The notes under the pieces: generated by a model
Told to the model about the DNA's origin: nothing
Databases searched by the model: none
What the model saw: only the letters and a program-made list of their open reading frames with translations
Made by a program: the position numbers and the translations under genes
Shown here: piece by piece, positions 1 through 15,500 of the stretch
Layout of the letters: each line of letters begins with the position of its first letter
Numbering within the stretch: the first letter of the stretch is position 1
From: Pagrus major
Lineage: Eukaryota > Chordata > Actinopteri > Spariformes > Sparidae
Assembly: GCF_040436345.1 (NCBI RefSeq)
Contig: NC_133216.1
Span: 18,543,292-18,607,291, forward strand
Length of the DNA: 64,000 nt
Direction of reading: 5' to 3'

Positions 1-3000
1 TCTCTTTCTAACACGTTATGTACAAAACATTTATTTTTTTGTAAACCCTTCAAACATAATAACATCTATTTTTAGAGAGATCTTTCTAAAAACCTAAAAG
101 CATGAAAAAACACTTATGTAAGTAAATGTAAAGTGTGATCCCAAACTTTGTTTATAGTTCATCACTGACATCAGCAACTACGGTACTTCAATTCTCACCT
201 CCTGCCTGGGCGGGGGAGTCACTGGTAGCGCTGGGCTGGTAACCGGTGCCTGGAGGTGGACATCGGGTCAGAGATATTATCCTTCACATCTACAGTACGT
301 GACTGTGCAGGCGGGTTCTCTCAGCAGTAAGAGCGAGGATATAACTGGTTGGAGGGTGCTGTAGATCATCTTGTCTGTGGTAACAGATGCTCAAGCTCAT
401 GTTTACATGCATTCTTCTTTGTGGAGTCGACTGAGTCAGTTCCAAGAGTTTGAGATCACTGAGTAGAAACACATCCACGGTATCTAATTAGTTGATATAG
501 GTCCATGCTTGCACAGAAGCTGGCTGCTGATTGGACGATGCAGAGAGTCGGATGAGGTAAAGTGTAGGTGGTGGTGAACAGTGGACAGCTGAGCTTCTAC
601 CGACCAAACGAAGACCACAACACTGACTGGAGTGTAATTCTTGCTGTTATGTACTGTATGGTTGCTGGTGGTGGTTATATACGAGCTTCTCATTTGTGTT
701 TTAATCCCAAGTGCAGCAAATAAAACAAAGTGATAGAGTTTAGAAATATAGAAAAATAAAATGTTTGAATCTCTAGTTTTAAGGTTTGCCATGTATGCTT
801 AAAAGGGTATAATAAGGGTAGAAAAAAGGAGGCGAAGACCGAATGTTTTGTTTTCTTTCTGACATAAAAATCAGCCATACAAAGTGTTAATGATGCTCTT
901 TCATTTCCTTTACACCTGTACACTTTATTTATCTTTCCTCATTGATTTTTCTTGTTCCTCCTCCTTTTCTCTCTAGTCTGCCTTTGTCCCATCTCACTTG
1001 CTCTCCGTTCCACTCGTTTCCTCACTCCCCACTCTTACACAACGTCTCTTTTCTCGTCACTTGTCTGAAGCACTAATGGCGGAAATGAAAATGAGCATTT
1101 CCTGCCTCATTAACTTTCCTCGCTCTTCCACATCTTCCTTTTTCACTTCATGTGTCACTCATCGCCACTCTTTATCTCAGATGACTAACATTACAAATTC
1201 TTCCTCTATCCGCTCCTTTAGACTCTGTCGTCGTCTCTGATGGCTGAAGTTAGCTCTATTCTGTCTGTAGAATCGTCTTCTAATAAACTCAGCCACAGAG
1301 ATACGATCTGCTCTGACCGCTCTAATAGCCGCCGGGGGCTCGCTTCCCTCTGGTATATCGAGCGAGGGGGGGTGGAAATGGAAGTGAGCTCTAGAGGCGC
1401 ATTACAGCTCATTACTCTGCCCAGCACTGACAGGAGGATGAAGCGGTTCGCAAAGGCTGGATCACAACTCAGAAACGGAGAGATACGTATGCAAACACAT
1501 GCATATGTATAAACATTTACCGATGCATTGGAGGACACTGACTGCATGATCCAGTCTGACTCGACTGGGTTAAAACTACATGATGCAGGAAAATATGGTG
1601 AAGAATCATCTGAGACAGCATGGTGGCATGAAGGAGTTTCTGTTTTTACATACAATACTCAATGACCTGATAATGTCCCATACTTCTTATAAACTGTCAA
1701 CTGTCGGTACTGTATCTCCGACAAGTCTGCCAAATTAATTATAATTTCCATGCACAATGACACATCTGACACATTTAGCTGATACCCTTGGCAGCAGAAT
1801 GAAATTTGTTAGTGCCGCTATAATTTCTTTGCAGGTACCTGAATATAAATGCAGAATGTGTCAGCAAGGGACAAGATATTGGCATCGGAAACATTCTGGT
1901 TTCTGTTAGTAGACTGTTTGTAGTCCAGATATTATTGACCAGTCACATTTGAGAGAGCTTTGTTTGCATTTGGGTAAATCTCTCCTCTCAAGCTCAAGTG
2001 ACCAGCGCATGGAAAGTGGAAGTCTTGCAGCGGTCAGATGATAGCCAATGGGCTCCAAGATTGGTGCCGCTAAGACAGTTACAAATCAGACAAATTGCGC
2101 AAAATAAAGCTGTTTTCTGATATGTGGCCGCCATGGTTAAAGTTTGGTTAGGTTTAGGGAAAAATATCTTTTAGCTCACGATGTACCACAGGACTAGTAT
2201 TTTTTCACTCCACATGAATTATGATGAATAAGAGTATGGTTTGATTCTTCTGCTACTTTCCAGTTGTATTAGGTTACTTTTTGACCTCCCCTGACCTGAT
2301 TCACACGCATCTTTCTCATTCTGTATCTCGATGTCCCCTCTCTGCCTCTTCTTCTTCCACCCTTGCCTCTTCCCTATCAGCTTTATGAGATTCCATCTCC
2401 TCTCTAACAATCTCAGAGTGATTTGAAGGGAGCTCAAAGTAATGGCACTATTCTTTTTAATGATGTATTTATTCTCATAATGGGGAAAATGTAACCCTGA
2501 CAGAAAGAAATGCCCCTGCGTGACCCTTCTTGCTTGTTAAATTTCAACATATCACTGCTCAATCACAGCTGAGCCCTGCTTCTTTCTAGATCCAGTGTGT
2601 TTCCTCTGGGCTTTTTTAGGATGCTACAGTTTCCTCAAATGCAAGACACGCATGTCAAATGAACTGGAGCTTTTAAATTAGCTAACAGTGTGGATGCTAG
2701 GAAGAAGTACACAAGTCACATCATAAGATTGTTGTAATAAATAGCTAAACCCCACCCCCGTGCAGCAATCGTCCAATCACAGCGTAGCAACTATAAATAG
2801 ATACAGCAGGCCTGTTTAGTGTTTCTCCACATGCCAAACAGTGTACATGGGGCTGTAGTAAAATAGATATATGTATAAAGAGTTGAGGGTTGTGTAGACA
2901 GATTAGATATGTAAGGAACGCATGTAATAGTCTCTATGTCTGCTCTAGCATTAGCTCAAAGTTTTAGCATGTCTTGCTAACTAGCTTATTGCCAAAGCGT

Positions 3001-4812
3001 TACTTCAATATTAGATCAATTGTGTGCTATTTCCTCACCATGTGGAAGCCAGACCTGGAAAACGATTGTGGGTGATGCCTTAATGTAACCAAAGAGCAAC
3101 AATTTCATGATAACCGTATGTTTATTATTGTTACATTGATGGCGAAGTTCAAACGACTGAAGGTCACCTCACTTCGTCTTCTGCCAAACGTCCAAAACTC
3201 ATAAAATGTGGATGCCGTTCAAAGACATGCAACAAGCTTAAAATGCATGACATGACAGGCAAAATGACATGCAGCTTTTAACCAATAAGTGTATTTTAAG
3301 ACACTTGAGGTTTTCATTTTGAAACCAGGCGGATTCAAGTGTGAGAGAGGCAAAAACTCAACTGAGCTAACGTTAGCTTAATTAGCTAGCTGGCTACAGC
3401 CGCTAAAATCTGCCAGCGACGCGTCTGGTCACCTGCTAGAAATAAGAAGCTGCTTTTTCTACCTCTGTCTGAAATCCGATACATTTTTTAAAGATAAAGT
3501 ATTGACAGGGGCAGCAACAGTAACTCGAATCCCTCCCATTCAGAATTAGTCAAGCAAATATACTGCATGCTTAAAATGTAAGAATAAAACCAACAGAATA
3601 GAAAAGAACAGTATAGACAGGACAGGTTGGAGGTCAGTACTTTGTTCGAGCATCATCAGGATGTCACAGGCTGTCGTAGGGCTCAATCCTCAACAGTAGA
3701 TCTCATTCTGGCATCTGATCTAACTCAGGGATCAAGCTATGATCTTGTCTAATCCTTGTAGTTGGGAGTGACCTCTGAGCTTGTGATGAATGGGTTTATA
3801 TAACATCAGCATGGCTTGCATAATCAACTGACCATTGGCAAGCATAGTACTATCATGTTAAGGCCACAGCTTTTTTCAGCCTGGAATCCAAAATGAATAA
3901 TTTTAGTATTTTTTGCTCAGGGGTGCTCATAAAATATGTTAATATGGTGCTCACTTGGAGGCTGGAATAAACATCCCTGTGACCCATTTAGACTCTCAAA
4001 CTACAAAGGGCAAACCTGAGTTTTTCTGAATGTAGTTTCACTAGTCTTAAGTTCTTAAGAAAGTATATGTTAATTTCACCGATGATTAAAATACATATGA
4101 GCCGTCTTTTTTCATACACCAGGATGCAAAAGAAAAACTGATGAATTAAGAAACACTTGAATGTAACAGCGATGATAAGCCATGGTGGCTTTATTATAGT
4201 TTTGGGCAAATGAATTGAATTGAATGGTTGCTGATACTGATGGAGAAAATCTAAGTGGAGTGAACATCCATTGTTTTATAAGTGTTCTGCAGGCTTGATT
4301 TGGTTTATCCAGATGTGTGCGAAGTAGCTTTCTTGCTGGTTACAAAAAGGGTTCAGGGAAGTATAACCGTGCATGATATCAGTCTCTTTGTGGTCTCGTT
4401 TGGTCGGTGTGAAGTTTTCCAGCTTTTTAAGTAAGATTAGTCTCATTAGCACTTGAAGTCCCTCATTGTGACTCTATGTCGTGTTCAAACTTAATTTTGA
4501 GGCTTTTCTTTTAGCACTGGAGAACTGAACAGATAATGATTGACATAGTCTCTCTATCAGATCATTATGTGATTTAAATAAATAAAAAAAGTTTTGATTT
4601 TTAATTTAGTTTCATATTTCTACTCTTTAATTTGGTGAGAAAAATGCCAAAAATAATTGAATTAGGAAGAATCCCATGCAAATTCCCTTTCAAACTAAAG
4701 CTCATACTTGTCAATCTAAAAGTAAGGCTATTTACATCATTTCTGAAGAAAAATATATTTTCAGGCTATACAAGATTTCCCATTATCTGACAGTACTTTT
4801 GCTTCCATCTTG
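1..4812 (-). other. 3' UTR and downstream flank of the C14orf132-like gene
   Basis: There is no coding exon here; the open frames are short and unlike any family I know. The 3' UTR must begin at 4812 and run toward lower coordinates. Minus-strand AATAAA signals (TTTATT on plus) occur at several points, including about 2466 and 30-35, so the true end cannot be fixed without transcript data. The stretch is AT-rich with no clear repeat structure. Confidence 0.45.
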
Positions 4813-7800
4813 TCAGAAGGCACAGGCGCAAACCACAGCCACCACCACTATGTTGCCGATGGTTGCCAGCACAGCGATCCACAGCCAAATGGTGTCACTG
4901 GACACTTTCCCATCATCCTCTGCTTCTGAAGGTCGAGAGTAGCCGGCGTTGAGGTTGGAGGTGGACGTCTGCAAGGACGTGTTGCCATTGTACGGAGAAT
5001 CCATGAAGGCCCCGCTCACAGCCGGGAAATGCTGTCAGGAGAGAGGAAGAGGAACTCGGTTAAAGTCTGTGAAGATTCACCCGAGTCATTTTTGTACAAA
5101 GTCTACATTGAAATCTAGTCGCTGGGCTGATGATTGACAGTGATTTGGATTCAACTTTCTCCAGACTTCAGAAGTAAAGACAGAGAATAAAAGAAGAATT
5201 AGATCTGTGCAGGAAAATAATCAAATAATCCAGTCTATTATTGCAGGTAAGAAAGATCACAAAACTCACAATTTGGATTGTGAAACAGTCTATTTAATAA
5301 AACTGTTTCGGGAGAGACAACCACAGTCTCTGGTGAGTGCTGAGTTCACTGAGAGGCTCAACTGAAATCACACACACTGCCATTGCTAGCTTACATATCG
5401 TATCACATAATGTGAGGTGAAAATTCACCTCACCTTCAGTGTGAACACACCATTAAGGTATTTTTAGTATCAAAGGGCTAAAAATTGGATGCTTTCAACC
5501 TTAAATGAATCTTACAATGATAGGGATGGCATGGCTGAACAATAACATGTTCTGTTCAGGAGGTTAAGGCCACAGCTGTGCCTGTTCTCAGGACAGCTGT
5601 ACAGGACAGCTGTACAGTACAGCGGCGAGGAATCAGCATCTCAGAGGGGGTAATTCTCAGACGTATTAATGCTTCGTATTTATGAAAGAGACAGACACAC
5701 ACACAGACAGAGTATGGAAGAGAAAGGCAGAAAAAACAAACAAACGATGTGGACAATGAAGACCAATTTTTGCCTCAGCTGGATGTATTGTGTCCCTGGG
5801 GGCTTCCATAGCACTGTCTGCGGTATGGTAACTGTCTCTGGTAATTAATAACCTAGAAAGTAGAAGAAACACACACACACACGGTCTACTTCCTGTCTTT
5901 ATTTCTTTGTCTCACACGCATAAACACACACATTTATACATTTAACTCTAGTTTTAGTTGCTCGTGTTGCTGCCAACTCTTTATTCTGGAGATGTGACAC
6001 CTGCGTTACAGATACACAGATGGTGCGCTCAGGTGTGTGAGCATAATCTACTGACACTTTTCACACAAGCTCGCGACTCGCTGCAAAAAAGACAGTAACA
6101 CAAGCACACAGGCTGTCTCAGACGCTTACATGTAAAACTATAGCCCAAACAGTGATGCAAACAGACAGCTTAGTGACCATTAATAATTCCAGCTGTTCTC
6201 TGACAGCTGAGAGGTTCAAGTGAGTCTGACCCTTTAACTTGCGGGTGTTTTACCACCTAAAAGCACAACTCTGTTATTGCTGAACAGCATCACTTCTGCT
6301 CTGAGTGTCGAAAAATAGAAGTCAACAAGAAGAGTTAAGTAACTGGAAAAGTCCTCATATAATCTGACATGCAGAAAATCATCATTTGTTTGAGGATTCA
6401 AAGTTTGATCAAAGGAAATAGGATGCAAATAAACTACAGCACGTTATAAGTGTCTATTGAATGGGCAAGCTGAGATAAACTGAGAAAGAAATCATTGATA
6501 GACGACAAGTATAAACAAAAATAATTTAAAAAACAAACACATTTAGTCATTTACCTGTACTTGTATTTAACCATGCATAGTTTTAACAGTGTTGGGCAAG
6601 TTACTTCTAAAAATTTGATGAAACCCTTTTTGATTCTTTTGATCAGTGGACCCTTACGGACTAAAGGAATATAAATTATCAGGGAATGGACACGAATTAG
6701 GACTTTATGACCGCTACAAAGGTAGTGAGTCACCACTTTTTTCTGTCTCTTTTGCTGAACATGCCAGCAAATCTGAATGAATTATTCATTGGTTTAAGTA
6801 GTTTCTGTTAAATGAGCTAACAGATCTAACCATGTATAACACGTCCATACTGACAAGACTCAAATCATTTATATCGTCATGTGCCTCTTTGAACGAGCTT
6901 AAACGGGCCAGTTACCTGGTGGGTCCTAATTTGGGGTGGTAATACATTACCAGACTTAAAATTACAGTTACTTTTAGTAGTCATATTTCATTACTCGTAC
7001 CTCGCTGAGAACAGTTTAAATTCCGTTCATCCCCAGCTTATTGGGGTGGGAGATGTTAAAAATGTGGATATTTAAAATCTCAGCAGAAAAAAACATTAAA
7101 CATATTGACATTTACTTAGATATATTTTTAGTAAAACATGAAGTAATAAGGTCCTTGAACACACCTGAATGGAACGAGCAGGTGCAAACTTTTATTATGC
7201 AGCTGAACAAATGCTGATGTTGGTGACTCTCTGCGTCAGTGTGACTGCAGCTGAGGTCAAAACCCCAGTGATTGTAAATAGATGTGTTTTTCTCTCCAGT
7301 CTGGTTCACTTTGAACCCCAAGTGCTTCTCAGGCTGCTCTTGTGTCCTCATCCTGCCCCATCGCTTTCCCCCGACTGCAGATGTGACTTCAGGACAAATC
7401 ATTTCATCCTGTGCCTTTTATTGGTCTCATACAAAAAACAAGGGCTACAAGGGAAAACCATGATAACACATCAAGTGGTAAAGCTCAGTCAGTGTCTTCA
7501 CAGGGGTATGGAGGTAATTAACCTAAAATACTTTCCCACAGACTTTAGGGAAGAATCTGAATAACATTACTTTGCCACTGGCTTTGGTAAAGTTCAGCCA
7601 CCCACTCTGAATGAGGGGTCAAGGAATCACTCAGGGGCATGACCTGAGGTTATCAGACACTACTTGTCCGAGCGGAGGTGATGGCCACTCATACGTGCTT
7701 CAAATGTCTGCTGGCTTTAGCCACATCAGCTTCTTCTGTCTGTCTTTACTGCAGCTAAGGTGCACATGAGTGGAGTTTTTGAGGACAAGTTAGAGAGACA

Positions 7801-10800
7801 CTGAAGCTTCTCCAGGCTGTATATTCAGCAAGTGGACATAAAGACACCGATATAGTACAAACAATATAATACTGTAAGTGCGGCAACTTAGAAAACACAC
7901 TTATATAAAAGATTAATGTTTTCAGGGATATAAAGTATGTCTCATCCAATAAGGATGCATATCAGACTGTACATGGTATACATTAGGCCGAAATCCCACT
8001 GATGTACAGGATGCTGATTTTCCTTTATGCATCATTTCCTTCATGCATGTACGACTGTCTCATCTCATCCCTGTAAAACAGATAACCATCTTCTGTGTGT
8101 GTGCCGGTCTTTCCCTCTCAGAAGTGAAAAAAAGAGTCTAAAATGTTACAACCGTTAATACATGGCGGCATAATTTATGAAGAAACTTTAAGAGCTCTCA
8201 CATAAGCCACTTAATATCTATATTTAATTAAAACTGCATCACAGGGTTCTTCATGAGTAAGGGAAAGGGACGGTTTACTGTTCTCATGCTGGTTTTTATA
8301 ACGCGTCCTTGTACCGAAACAACAGAATAGGTTGTTTTCCAGTGACTCCCAAAACGGCAAATATGAACCATTAGAGAGTAGCAGCGGCAGGTATACATGT
8401 TGATAATGTTGTGAAATATTAGGCCTACTTGCAATCATGAAAGTTACGGTCAAATAACGTCATCATAAGTTAAAGCTGCTGTAAGCGTTGTCATTGTTTT
8501 AGCTAACTTACCGTCCGTTCTACGGTTCAATCCCCTTCCTTCTCTCTCGTCACCACATGAACAGGCAGTGGTAATTGCCTGACATAGCAGCAAACCCAGA
8601 TAGCAAAATTGCTGCGGCCCAGATCTGGCCCACACCATATACGTTCATCCGGTCCACGTACAACGTGGAATGATGGAACGCTGGCAGTCCGCTCCTGTTT
8701 GCCAGATCTGAGCTACAATCAGGGGAATAACTTGGTCCGATGTCAGCCAAGAGTGAACCAAATAAACCAGAACTGGCTAAAATCTGAGCCACAGTTCATT
8801 CTATTCCTGCTTGTGGCTCAGATCTGGCAAACAAGATTGGACCGCCCAAGTGCCATCATTCCATGTGGTATATGGGCCGGATGAGGGTGTCTAGTACAGT
8901 TTTGCAGGAGGATCCTGTCCTCTGCACGTTCATGAGCAGACAGCAAGACTGTTGCCTTTTTTAGATTTGAGTATAAAAAGTGTGCCCAGGTGTGGCCGGG
9001 GATTGTCATTGTAAAAAGTATTTGTTCCTTAAAGAAATTTCTATTTTACTCATATGTGTAACTTGTAATTTACCCACCCCTGGTTGCCACCAAAAGATAA
9101 ATGTAAGTATGGATTGTAATAAAATGCTTGCACCCTATATGCAGCTTTTTTGGGGTTTATAAAAAGGAAAATTAAGGCATCTAAAACATGCATCTGACTA
9201 TATAATCATAACGACACAATCCAAAAATGAAGATAAACCTTTTCTATTAAAGGGAGAACTGAATTTATGCACCTCCTCATTAAAAAAGTCTCTGCCTAGC
9301 AGCTATGTCTCATTCTGTGAGTAAAACAGCACCGAAAGGTCATCCACAAAAACAGCAGTGAGTATGTGATCATGTGCAAGTTTTATTACAGCACACGCCT
9401 GGAAGACAAACTACCTACCCGAAGATTTCATGAGTTTGTTTTTAGAACCACACTGTCTAAAACCCAAACTGAATGTATCTTTCAGCTCTGCGTAGTCAAG
9501 TGAAAAGTAGCAATTTAAGTATGTTCTGGATCAGGAACATGTTGTGAAGAATTGATTATATGATCTAAAAGCTGATGTGAAAAGTGTTCTTGTTCCAAAT
9601 GTGAGGTATTTGGTCGGACAGATGAAACTGAGTGAATATAAAACAAAGAGGTTGTCGGACAAGTCGCGCCTGTCTGAATATATTGATCAGAAGAGCGGGT
9701 CAACATGGTGATCAGGTAGATCACACTGTTTGTGATTCTAATTGCACCCTTTCCTCATTGAAAATCAGTGCTTGAAGTGGGCCGGTACTCATTTTACTCT
9801 TTGGCGTTCTGTGGCACTTTTCACAAGCTGCAGGTTTATTCTCTCTCCGTATCAGGCTGTCTGGGAGACTCATAATGGCTTTAAATAAACTGCATTACCA
9901 GGGGGCACATCATGACATATTCCTTCCCATTCTCGCCTGTCGCTCTTCTTTGATGCTTCGTTTGCATGACACACGAAAATAAAGGGACGCACACACAGCA
10001 ACATAGTTGGACTGGCCATCATGAGCACCACTGGTGCCCCCTATGGTGATTCTGTGGGCCGCTTGTGGCACTGTGTGCAGCCAGCACGCCAACATGTCAA
10101 TAAGGGGAGTAAAGGAACTTTTTTTTCCAATTGAAGCACTGCTGAAACCACAAGAAAATGTACAATTTGAGGGAATGAATGCACCAAAAGTCAAACAAAT
10201 ACAAATAATCTGACAAACTTCTTTTAATTTCATTTCAAACGTCTATATAAACTCAAACAAGCATTGCATAAATTAAGTATGTAATGTAACTTGTGTTCAT
10301 GAGCTAAAAAAAAAGTGTTGACTCTTGGTTTCACAAACAGCAGTCTCCAGGGTGAAAGTGTTTTGTTTGATGAATCCATCTACCACAGCCTCCTCCCTTC
10401 ATGGACTTTCTCACTCTTTACACTACGTCAGCTGACTTCCTCCTTTGCTCCTGTTAAAATGCCTGCAACCACTAGAGGTCATTTAACCTCCTTATGCAAT
10501 TGAAACAAGGGAGGATGCGCGAGAAACAGTGTTGATGGGTTAAAGACCATTGTTACTTACCTACAACAGGATTATACTTTGTATGTCAAACTTTTAGGGA
10601 AATGCCTCTTATTGGTTCGAGCATTTAAATTGCACACCTCATATAAATCTGCTGCTGCTCACAACGCCCACAATGGCTACCACTATGTATTAACATGAAA
10701 CCAGCCACAAGAAATTTAGATGCTACAGTTAGATGTTACACATACTGTACATTTTCTATCTAAGTATCAATGTCATAGATACTATTGAATATCAAATGAG

Positions 10801-12469
10801 TGGTGGGAACCAGAACGCTCCAAGACATATAGACCCACACACACAAAAATGCACACACAGACACACTCACTTACACCCACTGCACTAAGTGTCAAGCTGT
10901 GTAGAAATGCGGCAATCTGTTCATTCAGACTATACAGTTATATAAGGACCTGACCTTTCTATGACCACTTCACAGTTTCTTCTTATCTACTGTTATATTA
11001 CGTTTTTGTTTTTTTATGTTTGTAATTAATTTAAAGGGAGCGAAAAGACCCTTGTTTTTGCAGTCTTATTGAACTGCACATACAGTTATACTTAGCTTTT
11101 TTTCTTGTACGTGGACATTTAAATAGGTGAAAAATCATTTTGAACTGCAATAATCACCAATAATATACTATTTAAAGATATTTAAGAACCTTACACATAT
11201 GCTTGGACATATATGGCGACAAAGTCAAATCAAGACACAGAAGACGTGGCATGATGATGATGAAGTAAGGTGACTCCTCATTTAACGCATGGGTGCTTTT
11301 TCAACAACATGCCAGGTACAGTTACAGAAAACTGACACCCGCTGAAAGACCCACATAGTGATCGGTGATTTTATAAAGTTACTGAGACACAATCAGTCAA
11401 CATGAAAAGATTAAGCTCTAAAGAAACAGCATAAACAAGGTGATTACTTAAGAAAAACAAACCAGAATTTACTCCCCAAAAAAGAAAAATATATGCACAA
11501 AAATATTAGTTTGCAAAGCATATCTGGGGCTGAAACTAGGGATATTTTTGCTGTTCTTCATTCTGAAACACACTCAGGCATCACAGCAGCATTACAGATG
11601 CAAAGTGCTAGGCTGCTGGTGTTATGTCAGATCATACAAGCTCATACAAGACTCCACCTTATGCACATCCCAACGTACGATGTGGAAATAAAAGCTCATC
11701 CACTGCTGCTACTTTTGACTGAATAAAATATGTTAGGTATGTCTCTCTGGCAGAATTTTTCTTGCATCAGGAGCAGCAGGGTATCACGGCACCACTGAAG
11801 CTGAGTTAGTTACTTCCAAAACATGCCCAGTTCATTGCAGCCAAAGAATTTTTATCATGCATACGATACCATATGATACCATATGATACGATACGGTGCG
11901 ATGCGATGCGATGCGATACGATACGATACGATACGATACAATATGATACAATCCGATACAATACGATACGATATGATACAATTCGATACAACTTTACTGT
12001 CAGTTTACACTGAAATTCATTTAGCATCCTCAGGCAGCTCTGCTCAGGAAGTTTACACACAAATAAGACACACAGATATATGTAGGGCACATATTCATAA
12101 AGCACATCGAACAATCATGACCATGAATCATATCACATAAAATAATAAATAAGGTTCCCTGCTATTCTTTTTTTTTGTTGTTGGTGTCAGAATCTGAGCT
12201 CAGACAAACAGAAAACAGATGCGTTCATAGTTTGTGTTCTGGTTAGAAGAGGTGACTGTGAGGATGGAGGCTATAAGATAAAGAAAGAGAAAGAGAGTTG
12301 TACCTACTGCCGGCTCTATGTGAAGAAAGAGATCAGATCTGCCTGTCCTGTCCTACACTCAGACTGAGTGCATCCAAAGAGAAGAGATGAGCAGCGCTTA
12401 ATGAGACTGAACTCCATGTGGGAGAGAGAGACAGAGAGAGAGAGGGAGAGAGAGGGAGTGGGAGTGTTC

Positions 12470-12507
<38 letters not shown>

Positions 12508-15500
12508 CTCCCAGTGAAAGAGAGAGTTGAACACACACTGTGATAGCATGTGTGTGAGACAGATTTAGACATCCTGCTGTGAGCGTGAGTGTAAAAAAAG
12601 CGTGGCTGACACAGACAGAGAGACACAGAACACAGGATAGAGGTGTAGGTGTTGTGTGTGTTTGGGTGACAGAGGACAGGTGGATGTTTGTAGCCTCACA
12701 CAGCCAGACTACGTCACGTCTGAAACGTAATTCTGGTGGGTAATCTGACAATGTTTACTGCATGTCTTCTCCAGATTTATCATGTAAAAAGAGATCAACT
12801 ACAGCCCAGCAACTGATGCTTCTGTGCAGTCAGGTGTGAGAAGCCTTCAAGTGATGTCTCAGTGAAAGAGGAAACTGACAACTGTACTCGAAACATCACC
12901 ACTTTCTCCAGGCCACAGTGAGCCGAGAGAAAACAGAAACAACACGATGACAAACACTTGGAATGACGGGGTGACTGGACACATGGCGTGACAGAAATCC
13001 AGCATCACATTTGAACCAACAGCACTGTGAGCACATGGTGGTCGAGTCACACTGAGTCACCGGGATGATCAGCTCCTCTGCCTCTACATCTGAGACTGTG
13101 TGGACACGCAGGTAACAGCAAGTAAACTCAATCAAAAATCAGGCCTCCTATGTGTGGTTGTGTATTTTACACGCATGCATGCATGTACATATGGCATGCA
13201 CCTGCGTATCTGCGGGACAGGCTGTGTGTATATTGTTGTCTGTGTGTGTGTGCTACAAATATTAATAGCATGAATCTGTATGCATGGGTGAATGCACATG
13301 CACAGGTTAGAGAAGTCTCAGTGCTTGTGTGCTTTGTGTTCTGTGTGCGGATCAACACAGAAAACATCTGTCTTAACACGTAATTTCTGTCATAATCACA
13401 TTTCACTTATTTTCTGTTAAAAGACGAATTAAAAACAAATAATCAGATAATCTTGCTAACAGGGAAGAGTCTTTATTTGTAAAGGTACAAGACAGAAAAA
13501 GTGTTTTTGCTTGAAATCAGTTAATGTGTGTGACAAAATAAACACTTGGGTGTCCACTGCCATGACTTCCTGTCTTTTATTATTCTACTCCCAAAAGACA
13601 AGAATATAGGAGGTAGGAATAAAGACGGAACGAGAGAGTAAACAGAGAAAGAGTAAGACGGGGTCATCAGAGGATGGACATGAATAAACAGCAGTGACTC
13701 CATAATGTGTCATCATGTCTGTCCTCCTACTCCGTCTATACATTCATACATTCAGTCATCTTTTCCCTTCGTTACAGCTGTTCTTTGTCTCCCCTCTTTT
13801 TTGTTGCTCTGTTTTAAACCAACAGTCACATCTCATGAAATGAACTTTTACAAACTTTCATTCAACTCTCCTTCTACCTCTTTCTGTCCACATCGCTCTC
13901 CTTCTACAAACACTAATGTCCTTGATGTAATCTCTCCTTCCTCTGTCACCACCGCTAAAGTCATTGTGTTACTCTTGCCTCTGCTAACCCTCATCCCCTA
14001 TTATTTCTCCTCTCTCCCATCCCTTTTTGTTTCCCCACGCATTCCTTCCATCCCGTTTCCTAGAATTAAATTCATATACAATTCATTTGTGATAACAGTT
14101 TTAAAGGAATCACTGCCTGGATTATTTCAGAGACAACATGTTTTTGACCGAATTTAACACTGCCTGCAAACATGCAACCACATGGTGACTTTCAGATCAT
14201 GACTGCGTAACGTCCGTCCCTCAGACGCTGCTGAGATGTGCCGTGGCACAGCTGGTGAAAACATGAGCATTGACTAGAACGACCTGGGCTCACCTAGCCC
14301 TAACAACCAGCATGAAAGCCGGTTGGGTCAACAACCGGCTTGCGGCCCTAACAACTCTGAAACTCAGAGCTCACACGTGTCCTTAGCGACTCTGTAAGGA
14401 CATTCCCACACAGGGTTTAAAAGCCTGCAACTCCCCTCCAGTTAGTTAAAACTGAAGAAGCCTCTTGGATGAGAGGTGAAACATCTTCAAGAAACAAGTC
14501 CAGTTGGCTACGATACAGCACTTAGAAATACCATAACCTGGATGACTGAGAACCTTCATCAACATAATTTGGTTGTATTTCAGTTACATTTCCCTCAAAA
14601 TGTATTTGCCATTGTAAACTAGTTATATACAAACATAATTTTCACAAAACAGGTCTGCTGATTGGACACAGATGGGACATCCTGGTATACTGTATATCCA
14701 GGGCTGCAGTGATTGTTGGATTAGAAACAAACTGCTTCAATCCTCCACATTTCTGAAAATGAGAACTCTTTGCTGCACGACGTATCAAGTGCACAACATA
14801 ACTTTTGTGTATAATAAGTGGGCATATGAGCCTGCCTCCTGCTCCCATCTGTGAGTGTGAGTCCTGTGGGAGCTCAGAGGGAGGAAGCACATGTTGGTAG
14901 TCTATATACAGTATGTGTATGTTTGCATGAATGTGCCTGCTCCTGCTCTACATACACAGGTGCATGCATTGCCTGTATGTATAAACATTAATCCTGGGTG
15001 ACTGTGTAGTTACACGTACATGTAAGTGTGTGTCTGTGTGCGTTTGTCGAGGAAAGTGGCGGTTTATAAAGTTATATAATCTTCCTCTACATTGAGAAGA
15101 GATTCAGTAACTGCCTCTGGTGATCACACACACACACACACACACATGCCCACACAAGGCACAGATGAATGCGAACACATATGCAGTGGGAACACACATT
15201 CATCAATCACAGGGCGCACACACACAATGACACACTGGCGGCTGGGGGTTATTTAAAATGAAGGGAATTTGAGCGGAATAAGGAGATTTTGGGTGAAAAA
15301 GAAAAAACAACTCTCCCATAATTAGCCGTGGATGTGGGGGAGAACAAAAGCGGCCAGAGCTCACTCATCATTTATGAGGCATTTTGTCTCACAAGCTATT
15401 TGTTTCACAAGCTATTAGTGCAGCCCGTGACGGGAAATTTGCTCGTGGGCACAGGCAATATTTCAGCCTTGTGCACGCTGTCTCAGATACAAAACTTTAC

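Noticed and set aside
8524-8536. tRNA/SINE B-box-like GGTTCAATCCC
   Set aside because: The related copy at 27785 lacks it, there is no A box at the right spacing, and no tRNA fold is visible.
11806-12140. Overlapping open frames on both strands rich in Tyr/Arg/Ile/Val repeats
   Set aside because: They are translations of the GATAC microsatellite, not genes.
12316-12751. Minus-strand frames with Ser-Leu repeats
   Set aside because: They come from the GA/TC tract and have no splice or family support.
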